Numbered from the stretch's first letter, positions 1-7,323 are shown. The stretch: 18,982 nt of DNA from Nitratiruptor sp. (GCA_015494505.1 WGBB01000164.1:1-18982); one strand, 5' to 3'. The notes: generated by a model from the sequence alone, not told the origin. Program-made: numbers and translations.

Positions 1-1024
1 CGTTTGCCATGCCCAAAAAGGCCATGATGGTGAAGAGTACTACGATAGCCAGGTAGAAGTTGTGCACGAAAAAGGCGTTGATAAAGGCCATAGCCGCTAC
101 CACGCCAAAGAAGATGTAGAGACTCTTTACGCCTCCCAGCCTATCGGCGATACCGCCGCCCACGGGGCGCAGGAGTGCACCGGCGAAGATACAGAGGGCT
201 CCGAAGTAGCCGGCGACTACTTTGACGTTGCTCTCACCCAATATCTTCATCCCGATTTCAGCCATCTCTGGGCGATAGACGTTCATTAGATAGACCTTCA
301 TATAGTTTGCAAATCCCACGAAACCACCGAAACTCACGGCGTAAAAGAGGCTAAACCACCAGGTGTCTTTGTCTCTAAGGAGTTTGAGATAGTCGCCAAG
401 TTTCTTTTTGCGCGGTGTATAGACTTCAGGTGGCGCGTCCTTTGCCATGACGATGTAGGTGGCGAGGATGATGGTCGAAAGGATGCCGCCTACCAAAAAG
501 ACTGACGGCCAGCCCCATATTTCGGCGATTTTCGGTGCGAAGAGGAAGTCGAGGACTACACCGATGTTGCCGGCACCTGCAAGGCCTAAAACGAGGCCTT
601 GGAGGCGTGGGGGATACCACTGCCCGGCTTGTGGCAGTGCCACTGCGAAACTGGCTCCCGCGAAGCCCAGACCAAAGGCGACTGCCAAAAGCTCGTGATA
701 GGTGATGTTTTCGCCGCGAAAGAAGGTGTAAAAGAGTGAGGCGATGACGATGAGCTGTGCGATGATGGCGGTCTTTTTGGGTCCAATATTGTCTACCAAA
801 AATCCCAAGAGAATGCGCAAAATTGCGCCACCCAAAATCGGGATGGCAAGGAGTGTCGCTTTTTGGTTGGGGTCGAGAATGTAGCCGTGCTTGGCCAGCG
901 ATTCGCTAATCTCTGTGGCCAGCGGCCCCAGCATCGTCCAGACCATGAAGCTAAAATCAAAATACAAGAATGCCGCTATGAGTGTGGGCAGATGCCCGGC
1001 CGTTTTGAGTTCACCCAGTTTCAT
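1..1024 (-). CDS. narK: NarK-family nitrate/nitrite transporter (MFS), 3' end outside the window
   Basis: Reading the - strand from ATG at 1024 gives 341 codons with no stop before the window edge, so the C-terminus is missing. The product is a hydrophobic major facilitator protein of the nitrate/nitrite porter type, in the inner membrane. Seen: an N-terminal helix (LIAAFLYFDFSFMVW), the MFS loop motif GFLVDNIGPKK after the second helix with an arginine just before it (ILRILLGF), and the nitrate signature LAGAGNIGV in the fifth helix. The second signature helix would lie in the missing part. AAAGGAGC precedes the ATG by a good distance. It is divergent from glnB-amtB, which suggests a nitrogen-uptake cluster, but the role could equally be nitrate/nitrite exchange for respiration. 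Family assignment is firm; direction and substrate are inferred. Confidence 0.9.
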   Translation of the reverse strand, partial: MKLGELKTAGHLPTLIAAFLYFDFSFMVWTMLGPLATEISESLAKHGYILDPNQKATLLAIPILGGAILRILLGFLVDNIGPKKTAIIAQLIVIASLFYTFFRGENITYHELLAVAFGLGFAGASFAVALPQAGQWYPPRLQGLVLGLAGAGNIGVVLDFLFAPKIAEIWGWPSVFLVGGILSTIILATYIVMAKDAPPEVYTPRKKKLGDYLKLLRDKDTWWFSLFYAVSFGGFVGFANYMKVYLMNVYRPEMAEIGMKILGESNVKVVAGYFGALCIFAGALLRPVGGGIADRLGGVKSLYIFFGVVAAMAFINAFFVHNFYLAIVVLFTIMAFLGMAN

Positions 1025-1029
1025 CCAGC

Positions 1030-1060
1030 TCCTTTATAATTTTTGGGGAAATTGTATAAA
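1030..1060 (-). promoter_or_regulatory. Putative narK promoter and ribosome-binding site
   Basis: On the - strand a TACAAT -10 box (complement of 1051-1056, in the context TTTATACAAT) lies about 27 bases before the start codon. It is followed by AAAGGAGC at about 1030-1037. A recognisable -35 hexamer is absent, but the upstream DNA is very A/T-rich, as usual for Campylobacterota promoters. Confidence 0.5.
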
Positions 1061-1091
1061 AAATATAAACAAAAAGTTGTATAAATAATAT
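1052..1091. repeat. Imperfect 15-bp direct repeat in the narK-glnB gap
   Basis: TTGTATAAAAAATAT (1052-1066) and TTGTATAAATAATAT (1077-1091) match at 14 of 15 bases with a 25-base offset. The left copy overlaps the narK -10 box on the - strand. It may be a duplicated operator or two tandem -10 regions. Confidence 0.45.
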
Positions 1092-1176
1092 GCAAAATGG
1101 CAATACACTACTGCTACTTTTATAATCATATTAATCTACATAGTTAAAAATAATTTTAGATAAAGCTATTTTTGCT

Positions 1177-1202
1177 TACAATATGGAAAATTTTTTAAGG
1201 AG
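1177..1202 (+). promoter_or_regulatory. Putative glnB-amtB promoter and ribosome-binding site
   Basis: TACAAT at 1177-1182, preceded by the T-rich stretch ATTTTTGCT, is a plausible -10 box giving a leader of under 20 bases. AAGGAG at 1197-1202 is the ribosome-binding site. A further TATAAT lies at 1121-1126 and could be an upstream start. I found no correctly spaced sigma-54 site. Confidence 0.45.
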
Positions 1203-1207
1203 CGGCA

Positions 1208-1546
1208 ATGAAAAAGATAGAAGCTATCATCAAGCCATTTAAACTCGATGACGTCAAAGAGGCTCTCAGTGAGTTGGGTATTGCCGGTATGACTGTAACG
1301 GAGGTTAAGGGCTACGGCCGTCAGCAAGGCCACACGGAGCTTTATAGAGGAGCCGAGTATGTGGTGGATTTCTTGCCTAAAGTCAAGGTAGAAATCGTGG
1401 TCAAAGCCGAAGATGTGGACGCTGTGGTAGACAAAATCGTGAGTGCTGCACGTACGGGCAAAATCGGTGACGGAAAAGTGTTTGTGAGCGATATTGAGCG
1501 CGTGGTACGCATCCGCACGGGCGAAGAAGATGCAGAAGCCATCTAA
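1208..1546 (+). CDS. glnB: Nitrogen regulatory protein PII (GlnB/GlnK)
   Basis: PII signal-transduction protein of 112 residues, the normal family length. It is a cytoplasmic trimer that senses 2-oxoglutarate and ATP/ADP and controls nitrogen uptake and assimilation. Seen: the start MKKIEAIIKPFKLDDVKEAL, the T-loop (about residues 37-55) with Tyr51, the usual uridylylation site in proteobacterial PII, and the C-terminal motif TGKIGDGKVFV followed by RIRTGE. It is separated from amtB by 9 bases, and the AAGGAGAAG of amtB overlaps its stop codon, so the two are co-transcribed. This linkage is typical of glnK, whose product binds and closes AmtB under nitrogen sufficiency; glnB and glnK cannot be told apart by sequence alone. 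Whether Tyr51 is modified here is unknown. Confidence 0.96.
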   Translation: MKKIEAIIKPFKLDDVKEALSELGIAGMTVTEVKGYGRQQGHTELYRGAEYVVDFLPKVKVEIVVKAEDVDAVVDKIVSAARTGKIGDGKVFVSDIERVVRIRTGEEDAEAI

Positions 1547-1555
1547 GGAGAAGAG

Positions 1556-2776
1556 ATGAAAATAGTCGCAGCCGACAATGTCTTTATCTTTACCGCTACG
1601 GCACTCGTGCTTCTTATGAGTGTACCGGCACTTGCCGTCTTTTACGGAGGACTCACCAAAGTCAAAAGTTTGCTCAATACGCTTGCAATGGTCTTCGTGG
1701 CATTTTGTGTGGTGAGCTTCATTTGGCTGGCCTACGGCTACTCCCTCTCTTTTAGTGGTGACGGAGCGCTTATCGGGGATCTGCGCTACTTCTTCTTACA
1801 AGGCATCAACCCAGGCGATCCCGCTCCTGCGGCACCAAATCTCTACCACTATCTCTTTATCTTTTTTCAGATGACATTCGCGGCTATTACCGTTGCACTG
1901 ATGGCAGGAGCCTTTGTGGAGCGTATGAAGTTTTCTGCTTGGATATTGGTTTCCATCCTCTGGGCTACCTTCGTCTATTTCCCCGTGGCGCACTGGATCT
2001 GGGGCGGTGGGTGGCTCGGTAGCGGCGGTACGCTGGACTTTGCCGGCGGTATCGTGGTGCACGAAACCAGCGGTCTAGGTGCGTTAGTGGGAGCGCTCTT
2101 GCTTGGCAAACGCAAAGACGCGGTGATGATGCCCTCATCCTTGCCTCTCGTGGCCATCGGTACGGGGCTGCTCTGGTTTGGGTGGTTCGGTTTTAACGGC
2201 GGGAGTGCGCTGGCGATGAATGCGCAGGCCGTCAGTGCAGCCTTCGTGACCACCATCGCGGCGTTTGTAGCCGGATTTGTATGGATGAGCCTGGAGTGGA
2301 TGAAATTCAAAAAGCCTACCTCTTTGGGCCTTTTTACAGGTATTATCGCCGGGCTTGCCACCATTACGCCAGCCAGCGGTTTCGTGGATATCGGCGGCGC
2401 GATAGCCATAGGCGTGGCGGCTGCGCTGGTGTGCTTTTGGGCGGTAGTGTGGCTCAAAAATCGTCTGGGCTACGACGATAGCCTCGATGTGTTTGGTGTC
2501 CACGGCGTGGGCGGTATGCTTGGTACGCTTCTTTTGGGACTTTTTGCCAAACCGGGCGTAGCCGATGCCAAGGGACTCTTCTACGGCGGCGGTTTTACGC
2601 AGCTATCGCATCAGATTTTGGGTGTCGTGGCAGTGGGCATCTACACCATAGTCCTCACACTCATCATCTTCAAAGTGGTCGACATCCTCACGGGACTTCG
2701 CGTGAGCAAAGATGAAGAGACCGAAGGTCTCGATGAATCCATCCACGGCGAAAAAGCCTACATAAAAGAGTACTGA
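1556..2776 (+). CDS. amtB: Ammonium transporter AmtB
   Basis: Inner-membrane ammonium channel of 406 residues with about eleven hydrophobic helices. The family signatures are in place: the extracellular tryptophan in HWIWGGGWLG (about 143-155), the conserved Asp161 in GGTLDFAGG, the pore twin histidines His169 (VVHETSG) and His316 (VFGVHGVGG), and the phenylalanine gate region QMTFAAITV (about 105-113). The cytoplasmic tail ends EETEGLDESIHGEKAY, the usual GlnK-interacting C-terminus. There is no long cleavable signal peptide; the first helix begins near residue 8. Directly downstream of the PII gene, so transport is probably gated by that protein. No intrinsic terminator follows: the inverted repeat after the stop lacks a T-tract. 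Confidence 0.97.
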   Translation: MKIVAADNVFIFTATALVLLMSVPALAVFYGGLTKVKSLLNTLAMVFVAFCVVSFIWLAYGYSLSFSGDGALIGDLRYFFLQGINPGDPAPAAPNLYHYLFIFFQMTFAAITVALMAGAFVERMKFSAWILVSILWATFVYFPVAHWIWGGGWLGSGGTLDFAGGIVVHETSGLGALVGALLLGKRKDAVMMPSSLPLVAIGTGLLWFGWFGFNGGSALAMNAQAVSAAFVTTIAAFVAGFVWMSLEWMKFKKPTSLGLFTGIIAGLATITPASGFVDIGGAIAIGVAAALVCFWAVVWLKNRLGYDDSLDVFGVHGVGGMLGTLLLGLFAKPGVADAKGLFYGGGFTQLSHQILGVVAVGIYTIVLTLIIFKVVDILTGLRVSKDEETEGLDESIHGEKAYIKEY

Positions 2777-2782
2777 TTCTTC

Positions 2783-2824
2783 CCAAGCCCCTTTTGCTAT
2801 AATTTTGGCAAAAAAGGGGCTTGG
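2783..2824 (+). promoter_or_regulatory. Promoter embedded in an inverted repeat before the mutase gene
   Basis: CCAAGCCCCTTTT (2783-2795) pairs perfectly with AAAAGGGGCTTGG (2812-2824), with GC/GC (2796-2797 and 2808-2809) extending the stem across a two-base bulge. The loop region contains TGCTATAAT, an extended -10 (TATAAT at 2798-2803). The right arm ends at the base before the ATG at 2825 and contains the likely ribosome-binding site AGGGG. No T-run follows either arm, so it is not a classic terminator. Confidence 0.65.
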
Positions 2825-4183
2825 ATGCACTCCATCTTTCGCGAATACGACATCCGTGGAATCTTTGAAGAAGAGCTTACTGAATCCATCGTCAAAAAAA
2901 TCGGCTACCACTTTGCCAAGCGTGTAGAGGGTGAATACATCGCCGTGGGATATGACGCGAGGCTCTCCTCTCCCACGCTCTTTAGCTGGCTCGTAAGCGG
3001 TATCAATGCAGCCGGCAAAAGGGTGCTCGGTATGGGAATGGTGCCTACCGGTGTGAACTACTTTACAAATTTCGTCTCTTTCGAGATAGACGGCAAAGAG
3101 GTGATGCCCAGCGCTTCCATCCAAATAACCGGCTCGCACAATCCCCCTGAATACAACGGCTTTAAGATTACGCTCGATAAAAAGCCCTTCTTTGGCAAAG
3201 ATATCGAAGCTTTGGGGCGTGAAGTGCTTGCAAGCGATGTGGAGATAGAAGATAACGAAGAGTACATCGCTATCCCAGCCAAAGAGCGCTACATCAAGTA
3301 TATGAGTGAAAATTTCGCACATTTGCGAGGCTTTGCGAAGCGTATCGTGGCCGATTGTGGCAACGGCGTGGCGGGTGTAGTGCTCGAGCCCATTTTTCAA
3401 AAGTTGGGCCTACGCTATGAGGGTCTCTACTGCGATCCTGACGGCAACTTTCCCAATCACCATCCCGACCCCAGCGAAGAGGAGAACCTGCGCGACCTCA
3501 AAGCTAAACTTACTGAAGATGACATCGGTTTCGCTTATGACGGGGATGCGGATAGGATTGCGGTGCTCACTAAAAACCACAACTTCAAAGGCGATGAGCT
3601 CGCTATCATCTTCGCGCGCCATATGCAAAACCCCACGGTGATAGGGGAGGTGAAGTGCTCGCAGGTGATGTACGATGAGATAGACAAAATCGGCCGTGCC
3701 ATAATGTACAAAACGGGTCATAGCAACCTCAAAGTCAAAATCGCCGAAACGGGTGCCGATTTCGCCGCCGAAGTGAGCGGACACCTCTTTTTTAACGATC
3801 GCTACTTCGGCTTCGACGACGCCATCTATGCGACGCTGCGCGTTTTGGAGCTTCTCAAAGAGGGTGTGGATCTAGATAGGGAGCTTGCGCGATTGCCGAA
3901 GGTCTATAATACGTCCGAAATCAAGGTGCAAACCACGGAAGATAGAAAATTTGCCATCATCGAGGAGCTCAAGAATCGCCTCTCTCATCCTCCTACAGAT
4001 TTCCCGGCGATTCGCGATATCATTGACGTAGACGGCGTGCGTATCGTCTTCGATGAAGGGTGGGCTTTGGTGCGCGCATCCAACACCACGCCTGTTTTGG
4101 TGACGCGCTTCGAGGCCAAAAGCCCAGAGCTTGCCAAGCTCTACCAAGAAAAAGTGATGGCGATTGTGGAGTTGCTTTTGTGA
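2825..4183 (+). CDS. Phosphomannomutase/phosphoglucomutase (alpha-D-phosphohexomutase)
   Basis: Cytosolic enzyme of 452 residues that interconverts hexose 1- and 6-phosphates for sugar-nucleotide, lipopolysaccharide and glycan synthesis. All four family regions are visible: the phosphoserine loop TGSHNPP with Ser104, the Mg-binding loop DGDADR (239-244), the sugar-binding AEVSGH (about 315-320; the usual form is GEMSGH), and the phosphate-binding RASNTTP (418-424). The N-terminus FREYDIRG is typical of the bacterial PMM/PGM (AlgC/ManB) subgroup rather than GlmM. Start choice is supported by AGGGG just upstream and the -10 box 22 bases before the ATG. Read-through from amtB is also possible. 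Substrate preference (mannose versus glucose phosphate) cannot be read from the sequence, so no symbol is given. Confidence 0.93.
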   Translation: MHSIFREYDIRGIFEEELTESIVKKIGYHFAKRVEGEYIAVGYDARLSSPTLFSWLVSGINAAGKRVLGMGMVPTGVNYFTNFVSFEIDGKEVMPSASIQITGSHNPPEYNGFKITLDKKPFFGKDIEALGREVLASDVEIEDNEEYIAIPAKERYIKYMSENFAHLRGFAKRIVADCGNGVAGVVLEPIFQKLGLRYEGLYCDPDGNFPNHHPDPSEEENLRDLKAKLTEDDIGFAYDGDADRIAVLTKNHNFKGDELAIIFARHMQNPTVIGEVKCSQVMYDEIDKIGRAIMYKTGHSNLKVKIAETGADFAAEVSGHLFFNDRYFGFDDAIYATLRVLELLKEGVDLDRELARLPKVYNTSEIKVQTTEDRKFAIIEELKNRLSHPPTDFPAIRDIIDVDGVRIVFDEGWALVRASNTTPVLVTRFEAKSPELAKLYQEKVMAIVELLL

Positions 4184-4202
4184 TTTAACAGTTGTTTAAC
4201 AG
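4184..4202 (+). repeat. 11-bp-period direct repeat TTTAACAG, candidate regulator site
   Basis: TTTAACAG at 4184-4191 and again at 4195-4202 is an exact 8-base repeat one helical turn apart. Spacing of this kind is typical of OmpR/PhoB-family operators. It begins at the base after the mutase stop codon and lies just upstream of the TATATT-rich segment that would be the promoter for the pyrC run. Confidence 0.4.
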
Positions 4203-4206
4203 AGTT

Positions 4207-4224
4207 TTTGTATATTTTGTATAT
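4207..4224 (+). repeat. Tandem TTTGTATAT repeat, probable -10 region
   Basis: TTTGTATAT is repeated exactly in tandem (4207-4215, 4216-4224). Each copy contains a TATATT-like -10, so transcription starts around 4223-4232 are plausible, just ahead of the structured element. No -35 hexamer is evident. Confidence 0.35.
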
Positions 4225-4240
4225 TGTAGTATTAAGATGC

Positions 4241-4425
4241 AAAGAAAATAACAGATCGAACGAAAACTTTGCAATTGCAATGTGCAAGTTGGATGGTAGC
4301 CGGAGGCTAAAAAAGTGCGCTCAACCCGAAGGGCGCTTGTCGTTCGCACTTTTTAATACAACTTGCACAGAGGCCCTTTAGCGAGCGATTGCAACTCGTT
4401 TGAGTGAGATCTGTTATTTTCCTTT
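4241..4425 (+). ncRNA. Candidate structured RNA or palindromic element upstream of pyrC (6S-like rod)
   Basis: About 185 bases fold on paper into a long rod. The outer stem is a perfect 14-bp pairing, GAAAATAACAGATC (4244-4257) with 4408-4421. Inside lie TTGCAAT (4269-4275) with 4388-4394, TGTGCAAGTT (4281-4290) with AACTTGCACA (4360-4369), and AAAAAGTGCG (4310-4319) with CGCACTTTTT (4345-4354). A small hairpin TAGCC-GGA-GGCTA (4297-4309) branches from the bulge, and the apex contains CCCGAAGGG (4325-4333). An alternative long-range pairing, GCTAAA (4306-4311) with TTTAGC (4378-4383), is also possible. A long hairpin with a bulged centre and this length resembles 6S RNA, but I see no diagnostic primary-sequence motif. 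It could instead be a pyrC leader or a miniature palindromic repeat. No clear terminator follows, so it may be processed from the pyrC transcript. Confidence 0.5.
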
Positions 4426-4448
4426 AATGAGTTAGAGAAGGAACTGCA

Positions 4449-5453
4449 ATGGAGCTCACACTCACAAGCCCCCTCGATATGCACCTGCACTTGCGTGACG
4501 GAGAAATGCTGCGCACGGTAGCGCCTCTAAGCGCTCGCGATTTCGCAGGAGCTTTGGTGATGCCAAACCTGGTGCCGCCCCTCACCACGCCAGAAGATGT
4601 GCGCGCCTATAAAGAGCGCATCCTGGATGCCATCGGCGAAGAGGCGTTTACGCCCTATATGACGCTCTTTTTCTTACCCGAGTACGATTACGACTTTTTA
4701 CAGGAAGTCAAGGACGATATCCTCGCCATCAAGCTCTATCCGGCCGGTATCACCACCAATAGCGAAGGGGGTGTGGAAAATTTTAGTCTCGACGCCCTCG
4801 CGCCGACACTGGAAGCTATGAGCGAGCTGGGGATTCCTCTATGTGTGCACGGTGAGACCAATGGCTTCGTGATGGATAGAGAGGCGGAGTTCATCCCCAT
4901 TTACGAGCGCATCGCCAAACGCTTTCCCAATCTTACAATCATCATGGAGCATATCACCACTAAAGAGGCGGTGGATGCCCTGATGCGCTTTGAGAATCTC
5001 TACGCCACCATCACACTGCACCATCTCTACATCACCCTCGACGACGTGGCGGGAGGGTTGCTGCGGCCGCATCTGTTTTGCAAGCCCATCGCCAAACGCC
5101 CGGAAGACAGGATGGCACTGCGAAAAGTGGCCTTTATGGCGCATGAAAAGGTGATGTTTGGTAGCGACTCCGCGCCGCACCCAAGAAGCAAAAAGGAGGC
5201 TCCCGGATGCGCTGCAGGAGTATTTAGCGCGCCCATCGCGCTGCCGGCTCTGGCGCAGCTTTTTGAAGAGGCGGGGGTATTGGAAAACTTGCAAAAGTTC
5301 GTCAGCGACAACGCCCAAAAAATCTACGGCATCACACCGCCGGCCAAAGAGGTGAAGCTTATCAAAGAGCCTATGGCCGTACCTGAGCGCTACGGTGACG
5401 TGGTGCCGATGTTTGCAGGCCAGACGCTAGCCTGGAGCGTGGATGGGGTATAA
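4449..5453 (+). CDS. pyrC: Dihydroorotase
   Basis: Cytosolic zinc enzyme of pyrimidine biosynthesis that cyclises N-carbamoyl-aspartate to dihydroorotate. The 334 residues are close to the E. coli PyrC (class II) length. Metal and active-site features are all present: HLHLRDG (His12, His14, Arg16), the lysine that becomes carboxylated (Lys95 in AIKLYPAG), His134 in CVHGE, His168 in MEHIT, and Asp240 in GSDSAPHP. AAGGA precedes the ATG. It is the first gene of a close-packed run; the next gene starts 11 bases before its stop codon. The intergenic structured element ends only 23 bases upstream, so translation or transcription could be influenced by it. Confidence 0.96.
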   Translation: MELTLTSPLDMHLHLRDGEMLRTVAPLSARDFAGALVMPNLVPPLTTPEDVRAYKERILDAIGEEAFTPYMTLFFLPEYDYDFLQEVKDDILAIKLYPAGITTNSEGGVENFSLDALAPTLEAMSELGIPLCVHGETNGFVMDREAEFIPIYERIAKRFPNLTIIMEHITTKEAVDALMRFENLYATITLHHLYITLDDVAGGLLRPHLFCKPIAKRPEDRMALRKVAFMAHEKVMFGSDSAPHPRSKKEAPGCAAGVFSAPIALPALAQLFEEAGVLENLQKFVSDNAQKIYGITPPAKEVKLIKEPMAVPERYGDVVPMFAGQTLAWSVDGV

Positions 5454-6087
5454 AATCTTGGTAGTCGAAGATGACGCGCTCTTTGCGCAGACACTCCAAG
5501 ATCTTTTAGAAGAGGAGGGCTATGAGGTGGTCCTCGCTCGCAGCGCCGAAGAGGCTTTGGCGCAAAACTACGACACCTCCTTTCACTGCTACATCCTCGA
5601 TGTGAAACTCCCAGATACCGACGGTTTTACGCTTTTGCGTGAGCTTCGCAGCAGCGGCGATAGGACGCCAGCGCTCTTTTTGACCAGCAAGGAAACACCC
5701 AAAGAGGGCTTTTTGGCCGGAGGGGACGATTATATGACGAAGCCGGCCGATATCGAAGAGCTGCTTTTGCGCTTGCAAGCGCTGCTGCGGCGCAGCTGGG
5801 GAGAGTATGAGCGCATAGGCAAGTGGCGTTTCGATGCGGAAGCGAAGATGCTAAGATCTGCAAGCGAGCAGATAACACTCACTCCCAAGGAAGCGAAGCT
5901 TTTGGAGCTTCTCTTGGCCCAGAGGGGGCATATCGTGCCAAAGGAGCGCATCTTCGAAGAGCTCTGGGAAGATAGCGCCGAGGCCAGTGATGCGGCGCTG
6001 CGCGTCTATATCAACGAGCTCAAAAAATATCTTGGCAAAGAGAGCATCGTCAATATCCGCGGCGTGGGGTACAAGCTTGAAGCGTAG
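5443..6087 (+). CDS. OmpR-family response regulator
   Basis: A 214-residue DNA-binding response regulator. The receiver domain (about 1-115) has the acidic pair Asp10/Asp11, the phospho-acceptor Asp53 (ILDVKLP), Thr81 and Lys100 (YMTKP). A winged-helix output domain (about 125-214) ends in the usual RGVGYKL. Its start overlaps the pyrC stop by 11 bases with GGAG upstream. The kinase gene overlaps its 3' end in turn, so it is translationally linked to both neighbours. The signal and targets are unknown. Being placed upstream of exbB-exbD-tonB suggests envelope or metal-uptake control, and the direct repeat at 4184-4202 is a candidate site for autoregulation. Both are inferences. Confidence 0.93.
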   Translation: MGYKILVVEDDALFAQTLQDLLEEEGYEVVLARSAEEALAQNYDTSFHCYILDVKLPDTDGFTLLRELRSSGDRTPALFLTSKETPKEGFLAGGDDYMTKPADIEELLLRLQALLRRSWGEYERIGKWRFDAEAKMLRSASEQITLTPKEAKLLELLLAQRGHIVPKERIFEELWEDSAEASDAALRVYINELKKYLGKESIVNIRGVGYKLEA

Positions 6088-6901
6088 CGATCTAGTGGCC
6101 TTTGTGGTGCTTTTCGTTTTGGCCCAAGCACTCGTGGCGGCGGTGGCGGCCATGATGTATTGGCAGCTGCATATCCACTCGGTAGCGGCGATCATCCTTG
6201 TGTGCCTCCTCATCGCTGTGCTGCTTGGCTACTTTTTCGCCCGCTACGCCTATGCGCCGCTGCTGGAGCGCAACAGGGAGCTTGCGCATTTTATCCAAGA
6301 GACCCTGCACGAGCTCAACATTCCCCTCGCCACTATTCGCGCAAACAGTGCGATGCTAGCACGCAATGCCGACGAAAAAGCCAAAAAGCGTATTGGCCGC
6401 ATCGAGGCGGCCGCGACACAGCTGCACAGGCTCTACGAATCCTTGGCGCTCTTTATCAAAGGGCAAGTGCAGCAAGATAGGGCGCGATTCGATGCAGCCA
6501 AGGTGCTTGAAGAGCGCATCGCAGCCTTTAGGGAGCTTTTCGGTGCCAAAAAATGGGATGTTTCGCTTGCGCCCTGCACCATCGAAGTGAGCCAGTCAGG
6601 ATTCGTGCGCACCATCGACAATCTCCTGGCAAACGCATGCAAGTACTCTCCCCCAAACGGGCGTATTCGTGTGCGGCTCGAAGATGGTATACTTTGCATA
6701 GCAAACGAAGGCGAAGCGATCGATGAGAGTACGCTTCTAAAAATTTTCGATCGCTACTACCAGCAAGACCCCTCGCAGCCGGGATTTGGGCTGGGACTGG
6801 CGATTGTCAAGCGCTTTTGCGACGAAGAGGGGATCGCTATCGCGATTACATCCAATGAAGATGTGCAAGTACGACTGGATCTTAGCAAGGTGAAGAAATG
6901 A
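6077..6901 (+). CDS. Membrane sensor histidine kinase, partner of the preceding regulator
   Basis: From a TTG at 6077 (start LKRSDLVAF) the protein is 274 residues. The frame is also open further upstream, but that part lies inside the regulator gene in another frame and does not look like protein. GGGG about 8 bases upstream and the 11-base overlap, the same as at pyrC/regulator, favour TTG. Two N-terminal membrane helices (about 6-26 and 34-56) enclose only a short periplasmic turn, so there is no large sensor domain. Then follow the H-box TLHELNIPL with His78, the N-box DNLLANACKYSP (Asn186) and the ATP lid with GFGLGLAIVKRF. The H-box has NI where most kinases have RT. The sensed signal may be in the membrane or come from a partner protein. 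Confidence 0.88.
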   Translation: MKRSDLVAFVVLFVLAQALVAAVAAMMYWQLHIHSVAAIILVCLLIAVLLGYFFARYAYAPLLERNRELAHFIQETLHELNIPLATIRANSAMLARNADEKAKKRIGRIEAAATQLHRLYESLALFIKGQVQQDRARFDAAKVLEERIAAFRELFGAKKWDVSLAPCTIEVSQSGFVRTIDNLLANACKYSPPNGRIRVRLEDGILCIANEGEAIDESTLLKIFDRYYQQDPSQPGFGLGLAIVKRFCDEEGIAIAITSNEDVQVRLDLSKVKK

Positions 6902-7323
6902 ACTATCTCAAAGAGATTATCGATTACGGTGTTATCGGGCTTTTGGTTTTTATGAGTTTTCTGAGTGTCTGGTTTTTTATCGAGAGGCTGCTCTTTTTTT
7001 GGAAGCTGGATGTGAAGAAGTTCGCCACCAAAGAGGAGTTGGAACTCAAAGCCACCTCCTTTTTGTCCCTCATCGCCACTATCGCAGCTTCCGCACCCTA
7101 TGTGGGACTTTTGGGAACGGTGCTCGGCATTATCCTGACTTTCTATACCATGGGGCAGCATGGTATCGTCAATACAAAAGAGATCATGATAGGCCTCGCC
7201 CTCGCGCTCAAGGCTACGGCTATGGGCCTCGTGGTGGCGATCCCGGCAACCTGGATGTACAACTACCTGGTGCGCAAAGTGGAGGTAGCCCTGGCCAAAT
7301 GGGATATCGAGCATGCAGCGTAA
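6898..7323 (+). CDS. exbB: ExbB/TolQ-type proton channel subunit
   Basis: Inner-membrane subunit of the proton-driven motor that energises TonB. At 141 residues it is much shorter than E. coli ExbB, about 240, but like the small ExbB proteins of Helicobacter and relatives. Three membrane segments are visible (about 10-34, 57-82 and 97-122). The conserved channel sequences are APYVGLLGTVLGII and LALKATAMGLVVAIPA. Its ATG overlaps the kinase stop by four bases (ATGA), and exbD starts 11 bases before its end. With the adjacent exbD and tonB it forms a complete ExbBD-TonB set. Family calls between ExbB and TolQ rest on the following TonB gene and the absence of tolA/tolB/pal here. Confidence 0.92.
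   Translation: MNYLKEIIDYGVIGLLVFMSFLSVWFFIERLLFFWKLDVKKFATKEELELKATSFLSLIATIAASAPYVGLLGTVLGIILTFYTMGQHGIVNTKEIMIGLALALKATAMGLVVAIPATWMYNYLVRKVEVALAKWDIEHAA

Noticed and set aside
459..786. Short frames on both strands within 1-1024
   Set aside because: The continuous NarK frame on the - strand explains the region; the others have no motifs and are shadow frames.
1097..1114. A TGGCA...TGCT stretch resembling a sigma-54 promoter upstream of glnB
   Set aside because: The GG-to-GC distance is two bases too long for a -24/-12 promoter, and other required bases are missing.
2783..2824. Intrinsic terminator after amtB
   Set aside because: Strong stem, but no T-tract follows on either strand and a -10 box sits in the loop.
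2603..3400. A 265-codon open frame antisense to amtB and the mutase gene
   Set aside because: It spans two well-supported genes and the promoter palindrome between them, and has no family motif.
5987..6076. Upstream extension of the histidine kinase to an ATG at 5987
   Set aside because: These 30 codons lie inside the regulator's DNA-binding domain in another frame and are Ser/Arg-rich without membrane character; the TTG at 6077 fits the 11-base overlap pattern and the first helix.
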